Assembly (NCBI GenBank): GCA_016783225.1
Contig: JADHWZ010000147.1
Location: 1 to 5,185, forward strand
Length of the DNA stretch: 5,185 bases
DNA from: Dehalococcoidia bacterium
Lineage (GTDB): Bacteria; Chloroflexota; Dehalococcoidia; GIF9; UBA5620
Direction of reading: 5' to 3'
The translations under genes were made by a program, and so were the position numbers. Below are positions 1 to 5,183 of the stretch, in pieces; position 1 is the first letter of the stretch; every line of letters begins with the position of its first letter. A model generated the notes under the pieces. The model was not told the origin of the DNA. It searched no databases and saw only the letters and a program-made list of their open reading frames with translations.

Positions 1-2
1 TT

Positions 3-179
3 ACAATCCCCAAGAATGCCGCCCGCCCTGACCTGGCCGTCGAGTTCTTGAAGTTCTTGCTGGATAAAGATGGCCAGGCGGTGATGGAAACGAACTACCA
101 ATCACCTGTGGTTCCGGCGGTAGCCAGCGACAGGAACAAGTTGCCCGCCGAGCTGAGAGACCTGTGTATGGAAAGGTGA
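3..179 (+). CDS. wtpA: Tungstate/molybdate ABC transporter substrate-binding protein, C-terminal fragment (5' end outside window)
   Basis: The frame is open from the window edge to a TGA and encodes the last 58 residues of an extracytoplasmic oxyanion-binding protein. What is seen: a start TIPKNAARPDLAVEF, then FLKFLLDKDGQAVMETN, then the PVVPAV segment and a short tail LPAELRDLC. Family knowledge: the order 'IPK-NA-x-P-x-LA-x-x-F-x-x-FLL-x-x-x-GQ' followed by 'PPIVPAV' is typical of the C-terminal lobe of WtpA/ModA-like proteins, which capture tungstate or molybdate outside the membrane for an ABC importer. The ligand-binding residues lie upstream and cannot be checked, so the choice between tungstate, molybdate and another anion is open. 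A permease gene (wtpB/modB) usually lies next to it, but none follows here. The downstream 270 bases hold no recognisable permease, so the partner genes, if present, must lie to the left. Confidence 0.75.
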   Translation, partial: TIPKNAARPDLAVEFLKFLLDKDGQAVMETNYQSPVVPAVASDRNKLPAELRDLCMER

Positions 180-451
180 GCTGACTGTACGGACCCGCTT
201 GGAGGAATCGGCCCTATCAGGACAGGTCTCCAGCACCTGCTATTCGAATTGCAGGGTGTGTGCTATTTCCGAAAACCGAGTTTCGTCGTGAAGAACAAGC
301 AGGCACACCGTGGTTGCTGCGACTAAAACGCATTCCCCCTCCTTCTGTACCCCAAGAACGAAAGTATCACACGGGAAGCCCGCATCAAGCTTCCATCCAA
401 TTCCCCCCTGGAAATCCAGGCGCAAACGGCGTCGTTTTGATTTAGGGGAGT
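180..451. other. Intergenic region with no recognisable gene
   Basis: This gap separates the convergent ends of the substrate-binding protein and the nucleotidyltransferase. Short open frames exist on both strands (for example 240-425 minus and 310-519 plus), but none shows a family motif, and the plus-strand one is rich in Arg/Lys/Pro in a way typical of chance translation. Small inverted repeats are visible: CAGGT/ACCTG at 223-239, CCTGGA-AA-TCCAGG near 409-422, and AAACG-GCGT-CGTTT at 424-437, the last followed on the plus strand by a short T run. That last hairpin is the only candidate I see for ending transcription of the flanking genes, and it is weak. No transporter permease remnant was found. 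Confidence 0.5.
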
Positions 452-1159
452 TCAGTAGCCGGTTTGTTGGGCGGACCTGTAGGCATCAACACTGCCAATG
501 TCAAACCACAGCTCGCTGAAAGGGTGGGCATGGACTTCATCCCTCTGTAACAGATAAGCAATGAAGCTGCCCAGATTGTCCCTCTTACCTTCGGCACAGT
601 ATTGAGAGATGAGAGGGACTATCCGTTGTGGGAGAATATAGCAGGCGGTAGCAATAAGGCTACACTTGGGCTTGGCCGGTTTTTCCTCAAATCCAATTAT
701 TCTGCGCCCGTCAAGCTGAACAACGCCATACTGGCTAGCTTGACTTCTGTCGCCGATATCGTAGACGGCTATCAGAGCATTCTTACCATTGTAGGTAGCG
801 ATGAACTGGAGCAGGTCAAATTCGAAGTAGTTGTCGCTGGCAATAACCAGCAGGTCGTCTGCCAGGTTTTTGGCTGCAATCCAGTACTCGAGCGAGCCTA
901 CAGCACCGAAAGATTGCTTTTCAGTGAAGATTGGTTCGACACATAGGGTCACCCTTCTGCCTATGGTGTCCTGCCAGCGGCGGAAATCAGCCTCGAACCT
1001 CTGATTAGTGTTAACGAAGATATCTATATCCTGCGGAATCTTGTCCACGATGTGACTCATTAGTGCCTTGCCTTTGTACTCAAGCAGGCCTTTCGCCCTG
1101 TTGATATTCAGTGGGTAGAGCCTTGTACCGAAGCCACTGGCTAGTATCAGGCTTTTCAT
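452..1159 (-). CDS. Sugar-phosphate nucleotidyltransferase (NTP_transferase family)
   Basis: This 235-residue protein probably transfers a nucleotidyl group from an NTP to a sugar-1-phosphate (or a related phosphorylated alcohol) in the cytoplasm, giving an activated precursor. Visible motifs in family order are: the N-terminal nucleotide loop ILASGFGTRLYPL (residues 5-17), the lysine-containing segment AKGLLEYKGKAL (22-33), SFGAVGSL (83-90), the metal-binding ASDN (107-110), YGVVQLDGR leading to the FEEKP motif (144-161), and a closing WFDIGSVDAY (218-227). It is shorter than RmlA-type enzymes (about 290 residues) and lacks a left-handed beta-helix domain. The base and sugar specificity cannot be read from the motifs. 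The ATG is fixed by an in-frame TGA three codons upstream and by the glycine loop beginning at residue 8; no good Shine-Dalgarno sequence precedes it. It is the last gene of the minus-strand unit, 144 bases after the glycosyltransferase. Confidence 0.88.
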   Translation of the reverse strand: MKSLILASGFGTRLYPLNINRAKGLLEYKGKALMSHIVDKIPQDIDIFVNTNQRFEADFRRWQDTIGRRVTLCVEPIFTEKQSFGAVGSLEYWIAAKNLADDLLVIASDNYFEFDLLQFIATYNGKNALIAVYDIGDRSQASQYGVVQLDGRRIIGFEEKPAKPKCSLIATACYILPQRIVPLISQYCAEGKRDNLGSFIAYLLQRDEVHAHPFSELWFDIGSVDAYRSAQQTGY

Positions 1160-1211
1160 CTCACGTCACGGAATTCTTGAAGGGATGGTCTTGAATGAAG
1201 CTGCTTCGCCA

Positions 1212-1285
1212 GAGTCAGACTCATAGGCGGCGCCCATATCTCCCGCTTTGTGACCTGAGGCGTACTCAAGCTCAGGTCGTGAGTC
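1212..1285 (-). promoter_or_regulatory. Nested inverted repeats in the glycosyltransferase-nucleotidyltransferase spacer
   Basis: The 144-base spacer carries an inner perfect 8-bp inverted repeat, GACCTGAG (1252-1259) with CTCAGGTC (1271-1278). It sits inside an outer perfect 6-bp pair, GACTCA (1218-1223) with TGAGTC (1280-1285). The outer left arm is also part of a local palindrome GAGTC-A-GACTC (1212-1222), which allows alternative pairing. No T-tract follows on the minus strand, so this is not an ordinary intrinsic terminator. It lies upstream of a gene that lacks a clear ribosome binding site. A role in RNA processing, stability or translation control is an inference. Confidence 0.45.
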
Positions 1286-1303
1286 CCAGCGCTTACCTTG
1301 ATT

Positions 1304-2452
1304 CTACTTCACGCCCGATGCCGCGCTGTACAACCGATCCTTCCAGCTGATGCCCTTTCCGATCGCCTGCCGCGCGCTGGCGTAAACAGCAGTCAGAAAA
1401 AGGAATGAGAACCCAATCGGGTGTAGCAAAGCCGAGACAGCGGGCTCCTTGAAATGATGGTCTACCAGCCAGCGCATAAGTAGTATCATAGTTACCTGGA
1501 AGGCAACAATGAGTAGCCAATGAGCCGGGGCAGCCACCGCAAATAAACCGTCCCAAAGCCAGTAGAACGGTGCCAGGAAGAAAACATAGCCCGCTACAAT
1601 CAGCCCAATCAGCGCTACCGGGGATAACGCTGCCACTGAATACATCCACTTAACAAATCCCCCCCACATAGCCCCTACGTTCTGGTACATGTTACATGAA
1701 ACCACTGGCGACAAATTGACCGCCACATGCCGGCCACCATGCTGGGTTACTTCAACCCCCAGCCAAACATCTTCCAGTATTCTCGAGCTTACCGCCCTGT
1801 GCCCGCCAATCCGCCAATATTCCTCCTTAGGAAAGAGGAGGAACTGCCCGATGGCCAGCGACGGCCTCGGTCTTTTGGAGCGCTGGACCCACCACAGTGG
1901 TAGCCAGCTCATGATGATGAAATACAATACCGGCATCGCTACCTTCTGAGGGAAAGAAGTAGCAAGCTGACGAGGGAATCCAGATAACAGAGAGGGTTTA
2001 AGCTCAAGAGCCAGAGCAAGCACGCTGCGCAGCATGTGACAGGCATGTGTGGTATCGGCATCAACAAACAGCAGCCAGGACCCTCCGGCGCTCTTGGCAA
2101 GCTGGTAGCAGGCAAAGGGCTTACCCGCCCAGCCTTCGGGAAGGCGTTCGCCCGTTATCAGTCGGACACGCTCATCCCTGGCTGCTATCCGGCTGACAAT
2201 GTCAGCCGTGCAATCTGAAGAGTTATCGTCCAGGACTAGAATCTCAAAATCGGGATAATCCTGTTTCTGCAGAGACTCTAAGCAGGCTTCTATGTTTGCT
2301 TCTTCATCCCTGGCGGGAATGAGTACGGATACAAAGGGAGCTGGCTCGGGCACCTTACTGCGGCTGTTCGGTGTCTTGAGAGTTCTCAAATTGAGGATGA
2401 GGTTGAGCGCAAAGATTCCTAGACCAATGGCTATTACTATCTGATATAGCAT
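1304..2452 (-). CDS. Membrane-anchored family 2 glycosyltransferase
   Basis: This 382-residue inverting glycosyltransferase of the GT2 (GT-A fold) family probably transfers a sugar from a nucleotide donor to a lipid acceptor at the cytoplasmic face of the membrane. A short N-terminal membrane helix (residues 2-20) precedes the catalytic domain. The domain opens with FVSVLIPARDEE (40-51), followed by LVLDDNSSD (73-80), the metal-binding DADT (131-134) and ILEDVWLG (225-232), whose Glu-Asp is the expected catalytic position. Three hydrophobic segments follow (about 278-298, 301-325 and 343-361), then a C-terminal ISWKDRLYS, resembling the W-x-x-R-x-Y ending of CrtQ/HpnI-like membrane glycosyltransferases that act on carotenoids or hopanoids. 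The acceptor is unknown. The ATG has AGGA about nine bases upstream. The start lies 24 bases after the plsY-like stop, consistent with cotranscription and with a membrane-lipid acceptor. Confidence 0.9.
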   Translation of the reverse strand: MLYQIVIAIGLGIFALNLILNLRTLKTPNSRSKVPEPAPFVSVLIPARDEEANIEACLESLQKQDYPDFEILVLDDNSSDCTADIVSRIAARDERVRLITGERLPEGWAGKPFACYQLAKSAGGSWLLFVDADTTHACHMLRSVLALALELKPSLLSGFPRQLATSFPQKVAMPVLYFIIMSWLPLWWVQRSKRPRPSLAIGQFLLFPKEEYWRIGGHRAVSSRILEDVWLGVEVTQHGGRHVAVNLSPVVSCNMYQNVGAMWGGFVKWMYSVAALSPVALIGLIVAGYVFFLAPFYWLWDGLFAVAAPAHWLLIVAFQVTMILLMRWLVDHHFKEPAVSALLHPIGFSFLFLTAVYASARQAIGKGISWKDRLYSAASGVK

Positions 2453-2476
2453 GCTCTATATCCTGCTGCTGCCGTC

Positions 2477-3100
2477 TCAGGTGTGCCGTTTTCTTGCTCG
2501 AAGCCAAGCGACAGGTCTTACTCTCAATCTGGGCACAGTCTGCAAGTCTCTGGCATGTTTGACTGCCAGTATTGCCAGCAGGCACAACATAAACAGTGAT
2601 TCCAGGGACCTGCCAGTGGTGCTTACCAGGTAAATCAATGAACCCGCTGAGGCAAACATCACCCTCCAGGCATCTATTTCTATGAATAGAAGTGCCAGGA
2701 GCATAAATACGACAAGCACAATCAGGATCTCGTGTTGAGGTAGTGCAAAGAGGACACCACCTGTGACTGCCAACGATTTACCGCCGTTGAACCGAAGTAT
2801 GGGGGAGAAAGCATGTCCCAGTATGGCGCTCAGTGCAATTGCCATAACTGCTGCCTGAGGGAGTCCAAAATATGAATGTGCCAGGAATACGAAAGGCACA
2901 CCTTTCGCTATATCCAGGATTAGAGCCAGGCAAAATGCCTTTCGGCCTCCAGCTCGGAAGACGTTGAACGCCCCGGAATTGCCGTCCCCAAAAGCTCTTA
3001 TGTCTTTGCCTAAGAGCCAGTGACCGATCCACAGCGAAAAGGGACACGCACCCAGGCAAAAAGCCGACACAGCTAGCAATACGCAATAGAATAGTTCCAC
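2477..3100 (-). CDS. plsY: Glycerol-3-phosphate acyltransferase, PlsY family (divergent)
   Basis: This 207-residue integral membrane protein matches the PlsY family, which transfers an acyl group from acyl-phosphate to the 1-position of glycerol-3-phosphate, the first step of phospholipid synthesis. The family loops are all present in order: GACPFSLWIG (residues 17-26, motif 1), GDGNSGAFNVFRAGG (38-52, motif 2), LDIAKGVPFV (62-71), and GHAFSPILRFNGGKSLAVTGG in two parts at 95-115 (motif 3). Hydrophobic segments fill the intervals. Differences from the usual forms are Ala for Ser in motif 1, DGN for SGN in motif 2, and KSLAV for KGVA in motif 3, so it may be a paralogue with a changed acceptor. 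The start is a GTG preceded by TAGGAG about ten bases upstream. The C-terminus is long and Arg-rich. It is the first gene of the operon, directly behind the dyad-bearing promoter. Confidence 0.88.
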   Translation of the reverse strand: MELFYCVLLAVSAFCLGACPFSLWIGHWLLGKDIRAFGDGNSGAFNVFRAGGRKAFCLALILDIAKGVPFVFLAHSYFGLPQAAVMAIALSAILGHAFSPILRFNGGKSLAVTGGVLFALPQHEILIVLVVFMLLALLFIEIDAWRVMFASAGSLIYLVSTTGRSLESLFMLCLLAILAVKHARDLQTVPRLRVRPVAWLRARKRHT

Positions 3101-3132
3101 TGTGCCAATGCTCCTAACTACATTCTTGGCGG

Positions 3133-3153
3133 ATACATCGTGTTACGATGTAT
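3133..3153 (-). promoter_or_regulatory. Perfect 9-bp dyad, probable repressor operator of the plsY operon
   Basis: ATACATCGT (3133-3141) and ACGATGTAT (3145-3153) are exact reverse complements separated by GTT. The dyad begins immediately downstream of the predicted -10 box and covers the expected transcription start, the classic place for a repressor to block initiation. Its length, symmetry and short spacer suit a dimeric helix-turn-helix protein (TetR-, MarR- or PadR-like), but no regulator gene lies in the window, so the family cannot be assigned. The dyad could instead form a hairpin at the 5' end of the transcript. Confidence 0.6.
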
Positions 3154-3182
3154 AGGGTAACTCACTGCGCTCTTGTTGTCAA
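3154..3182 (-). promoter_or_regulatory. Putative sigma-70-type promoter of the plsY operon
   Basis: On the minus strand a consensus -35 box TTGACA (3177-3182) lies 17 bases from TACCCT (3154-3159), a poor -10 box with three of six consensus bases. The perfect -35 box, the ideal spacing and the position about 50-80 bases upstream of the GTG support it. The weak -10 box fits a regulated promoter. A perfect inverted repeat CTCTTG-TTGT-CAAGAG (3170-3185) overlaps the -35 box. Confidence 0.55.
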
Positions 3183-3264
3183 GAGGTCGTGCTCATCGGG
3201 TATTTTGGTGACACCTTTGTCTTTTTCAAGGTCTTAGGGAGACGACAAGTGCTTCTCTCTGTTT

Positions 3265-3560
3265 CGTCATTGCGAGGCGTCCCGAGTGAAGCGAGGGAAG
3301 AGCCGTGGCAATCTCGGACTAAATGTAAAAATCAAACATTAAGATGCAAAATGACAAATCAAAAGTCAAAAGTAAGGATACGGCTTCAAACCAGTTCGCG
3401 TCTAAAGAACAAAATTTAATTCTTGCATTCTTATCTGTCATTTTGGTTTTTGAATTGTGACTTATCCATTTCGAGATTCTTCGCGGAGTTTACCCTGAAC
3501 GAGATCCTTCGGTAGCTTCGCCTCCTCAGAACGACACCAGGCGAAGGGCTCACAATGACA
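3265..3560. repeat. Composite MITE-like repeat with inverted ends
   Basis: The ends are inverted copies: CGTCATTGCGAG (3265-3276) and CTCACAATGACA (3549-3560), matching at 10 of 12 positions. A second inverted pair lies further in, AATCTCGGA (3310-3318) and TTCGAGATT (3470-3478). A third lies in the AT-rich middle, AAAATGACA (3348-3356) and TGTCATTTT (3436-3444), with related ATGCAA/TTGCAT blocks nearby. The GC-richer end modules contain 'gagtgaagcgaggg' and 'ccttcggtagcttcgcctcc' strings typical of dispersed bacterial intergenic repeats. No transposase is encoded, and the short open frames crossing it look like chance translations. It fills most of the gap between the divergent plsY operon and the small membrane gene at 3699. 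Neighbouring bases 3186-3264 may belong to the same repeated unit, but I cannot show that. Confidence 0.6.
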
Positions 3561-3640
3561 CAGAAGCAAGGATGAAGTATGCCGTACCCCGAAAGCGGGT
3601 TGGAAATGTTAATCCTTCCCATCAAATGTGTTATCCTATA

Positions 3641-3698
3641 GAGTCGGCTGGCTCAAAGCCGGGATTACCACTACGGCGAAACAAGGTGGAATTGCATC
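3641..3698 (+). promoter_or_regulatory. Leader and ribosome binding site of the small membrane protein gene
   Basis: A ribosome binding site AAGGTGG lies nine bases before the ATG at 3699 and fixes that start. Upstream, CGGCT (3645-3649) can pair with AGCCG (3657-3661). The same GCCG bases (3658-3661) could instead pair with CGGC (3674-3677), so the two hairpins exclude each other. A weak -10-like TATCCT at 3632-3637 has no good -35 partner. I could not match the leader to a known riboswitch consensus. Confidence 0.3.
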
Positions 3699-4022
3699 AT
3701 GCAACTTGGGCTTTTGGAAATTGGCATCATCATTGTGGTTGCTCTCGTCATCTATGGACTAGTGCGAATGATGCGACTTGGTCAAAATGTTGCAAAGAAG
3801 AACGAAACACCCGTTGGAGCTGCAAAGCAAGAGGATGATAAAAGGCCAGAACGGGTTCGCCACCCTCGTCTTCAGATTACAGGCATCGCCCTTACTCTTA
3901 TTGGCATTATCATCCTGCTAGCCAGTGTGAGCCTGGTAAAATGGTTTTTTTGGGGTAGTGTGTGGGCCCTTATTGTTATTGCGGTCGGCTTGTTGATAAT
4001 ATTCATGATCAGACGCAGATAG
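3699..4022 (+). CDS. Small membrane protein with TatA-like N-terminal helix and LiaI/LiaF-like helix pair
   Basis: This 107-residue protein has three predicted membrane helices (about residues 5-22, 59-79 and 84-104) and a charged linker in between. The first part, LGLLEIGIIIVVALVIYG followed by LVRMMRLGQNVAKK, resembles TatA: an acidic residue near the start of a short helix, an aromatic-Gly hinge (YG at 19-20 where TatA has FG), then a potentially amphipathic basic stretch. The C-terminal half, with LTLIGIIILL, a WFFWGSVWALIVIAVGLLI segment and a final RRR, resembles the helical hairpin of LiaI/LiaF-like (DUF5668) proteins of envelope-stress systems. Both likenesses are by eye. It could be an envelope-associated membrane protein; a true role in Tat export is doubtful, because TatA proteins do not normally carry two more helices. 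The start is supported by AAGGTGG. It stands alone, convergent with the hypB remnant. Confidence 0.75.
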   Translation: MQLGLLEIGIIIVVALVIYGLVRMMRLGQNVAKKNETPVGAAKQEDDKRPERVRHPRLQITGIALTLIGIIILLASVSLVKWFFWGSVWALIVIAVGLLIIFMIRRR

Positions 4023-4034
4023 CTAGGGATGGCC

Positions 4035-4190
4035 CTAACCTTCGCTCTTTTGCGCCTCGGCCGATATCCAGGAGCACCAGGCGTCTATGCCCTCCCCCGT
4101 CTTACAGGACACTTCGAATATCTTGACTTTGGGGTTTAGCCCTTCGATTGCCTTACGGAAGCCGGTTAAATCAAATTCCAGGTGAGGCTT
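4035..4190 (-). pseudogene. hypB: hypB remnant: C-terminal 50 codons of hydrogenase nickel-incorporation GTPase
   Basis: The minus strand encodes PHLEFDLTGFRKAI, then LNPKVKIFEVSCKTGEGIDA, then a tail WCSWISAEAQKSEG and TAG. Family knowledge: this is the end of HypB, the GTPase that delivers nickel to [NiFe]-hydrogenase. 'PYLxFDL' follows its NKxDLL motif, and 'IFEVSxKTGEG' holds the G5 nucleotide-base loop. The remaining HypB (P-loop, switch regions, NKxD, metal-binding residues) is absent. The frame reaches a TGA at 4203-4205 only a few codons upstream, with no NKxDLL in any minus frame and no start or ribosome binding site. Homology stops sharply near 4187, about 60 bases from a repeat hairpin. 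It is therefore a truncated, non-functional remnant left by a rearrangement; an assembly join is the alternative. The intact stop and clean sequence suggest the break is fairly recent. Confidence 0.8.
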
Positions 4191-4246
4191 TTGAATCTGC
4201 GCTCACGGATTGGGGGGCGTGGTCAGGATAGCGTGGTTACGGTGTG

Positions 4247-4290
4247 TTTGCGAAGTCCGAAGCACTCGAGTGAAGGAAGCGAACCGCAAA
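4247..4290. repeat. Intergenic hairpin repeat of the 'cgagtgaag' type
   Basis: TTTGCG (4247-4252) and CGCAAA (4285-4290) are exact inverted copies. They enclose a perfect palindrome CACTCGAGTG (4263-4272) and GAAG/CTTC-like segments. The 9-mer CGAGTGAAG here (4267-4275) also occurs in the left end of the larger repeat at 3283-3291, in the same kind of TTGCG...hairpin context, so the two are probably members of one dispersed family. It lies between the break in hypB and the stop of the membrane protein gene, where it could also act as a transcript 3'-end structure. No T-tract follows. Confidence 0.5.
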
Positions 4291-4308
4291 GTCTTTATAC
4301 GAGCCGTG

Positions 4309-4839
4309 CTATGACCGCTTCTTGCGCATTGTATTTTGCAGTTTCCCTCCAGGGCATGTATTTCTGATTGCGCAAACGGGGCAAATGGTCAAGAAGAATA
4401 CAATCGCATAAACAACGACTAGCACAGGATATGCTATTGCCAATACAATGCTCAGCTTTGCGATCCAGAATATTGGAAAAACAATTGAACCCAATAGACA
4501 GACAGAAGCAACGGTTGCGCACAAATCAAACATCGCTTTTGACTTCTTTATTCTGCCTACGAAAAACCTCTTTGCTATGACACTTGCAGGGATTATCCCA
4601 GCAATCGCAGGACAAAACCCTCCAATATAGGGGCATTCCTGATAGGCGCAGCAATAGGCTTGAGAAATGCACGCCAGAACGTAAAAGGAAATGAAGACTA
4701 TTGATAGAACGAAACTAAATGACCACAAGTAGATGAATATCAAAATGATTAGGACCATAAGGGGTATAGTCAATGCCAAATATAGCCCTTTCTTTCCATG
4801 AGGGACACATGTCATATCAGGTTTTTTCTCTTCAATCAC
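4309..4839 (-). CDS. Cysteine-rich four-helix integral membrane protein of unknown function
   Basis: I do not recognise this family. With the GTG start at 4839 it is 176 residues: a short polar N-terminus (VIEEKKPDMTCVPHGKKG), two adjacent hydrophobic helices (about residues 19-40 and 42-60), a central loop, two more helices (about 108-126 and 129-152), and a basic C-terminus ending RKKRS. Two cysteine clusters stand out: CCAYQECPYIGGFCPAIAG after the second helix, with a further Cys at its start, and CPVCAIRNTCPGGK just after the last helix. The Cys-Pro pairs and C-x2-C spacing suggest metal binding, an Fe-S centre or thiol chemistry at one membrane face; this is inference. The GTG has GGGGA seven bases upstream; an ATG at 4815 is the alternative start (168 residues), and the frame is open further upstream. 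The sequence is visibly more AT-rich than the plsY operon, which hints at a different origin. It follows the gene at 4884 by about 44 bases and may be cotranscribed. Confidence 0.7.
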   Translation of the reverse strand: MIEEKKPDMTCVPHGKKGLYLALTIPLMVLIILIFIYLWSFSFVLSIVFISFYVLACISQAYCCAYQECPYIGGFCPAIAGIIPASVIAKRFFVGRIKKSKAMFDLCATVASVCLLGSIVFPIFWIAKLSIVLAIAYPVLVVVYAIVFFLTICPVCAIRNTCPGGKLQNTMRKKRS

Positions 4840-4883
4840 ATTTAAGTCCCCGACTATTGTTGCATGGCATATGACATGGCGGG

Positions 4884-5183
4884 CTATTCTTGGTCTGCAA
4901 CCGGGGTGCTTGGTAATGGGGATGCTGCCTTGAAGGTGAAGGTGTGAATGCATTCCCGTCCTTCAACCTTCAGGCACTTCTCCAAAGGTGGGCTGATTTG
5001 GTACTCCAGGCCCAAGGCTTCAGGCCAGCCGGTCATACGTGAAAAGATACCACATTTAAGATTATCAGATACGCCAGCACGCAACGCGTTATCGTAGCCA
5101 AAACAGCGCCGCATACGCATTTGATAGCCATTGTCGCCAACCTTGATTACGTCATAATCCGCGAGGTCAGGCCCGACAAGGAC
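4884..5183 (-). CDS. Conserved-looking protein of unknown function, C-terminal fragment (5' end outside window)
   Basis: The minus frame is open from the right window edge (phase set by GTC at 5181-5183) to a TAG, giving 99 residues. It reads VLVGPDLADYDVIKVGDNG, then YQMRMRRCFGYDNALRAGVS, a DNLKCGIFSRMTGWPEALGL segment, then PLEKCLKVEGRECIHTFTF and a Pro/Ser-rich tail. Even spacing of Cys residues and the ending C-x6-C-x3-F with a preceding Glu recall the C-terminal part of V4R (4-vinyl reductase-like) or L-2-amino-thiazoline-4-carboxylic acid hydrolase-like proteins, which bind small hydrophobic ligands or metal. That likeness is weak and by eye. The reading is more plausible as coding than the competing frames because its composition is balanced and it stays open to the edge. 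An internal ATG at 5120 would discard apparently related sequence, so the true start lies beyond the window. Confidence 0.6.
   Translation of the reverse strand, partial: VLVGPDLADYDVIKVGDNGYQMRMRRCFGYDNALRAGVSDNLKCGIFSRMTGWPEALGLEYQISPPLEKCLKVEGRECIHTFTFKAASPLPSTPVADQE

Noticed and set aside
180..451. Transporter permease expected after the substrate-binding protein
   Set aside because: No frame shows membrane helices or the ABC permease EAA loop.
602..946. Plus-strand open frame of 114 codons
   Set aside because: It lies wholly antisense to the nucleotidyltransferase, whose motifs are clear; no family motif is visible in it.
1293..1649. Minus-strand open frame of 118 codons
   Set aside because: It is an alternative frame of the glycosyltransferase C-terminal membrane region, rich in Cys/Gly and without motifs.
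2778..3086. Minus-strand open frame of 102 codons
   Set aside because: It is an out-of-frame reading of the plsY-like gene, whose three signature loops are in the other frame.
3189..3419. Plus-strand open frame of 76 codons
   Set aside because: It reads through the repeat element, has no ribosome binding site, and its composition changes abruptly at the repeat boundary; chance translation is likelier.
3641..3698. Cyclic di-GMP or other known riboswitch
   Set aside because: A CAAAGCC string is present, but the rest of the class consensus and the second helix are missing.
3572..3838. Plus-strand open frame of 88 codons
   Set aside because: It overlaps the small membrane gene in another frame; the 3699 start has the ribosome binding site and a sensible membrane topology.
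4212..4290. Possible tRNA or tRNA fragment (GGGGGCGTGGTCAGGATAGC)
   Set aside because: The 5' part faintly recalls an acceptor and D-arm, but no anticodon stem, T-arm or matching acceptor strand can be formed.
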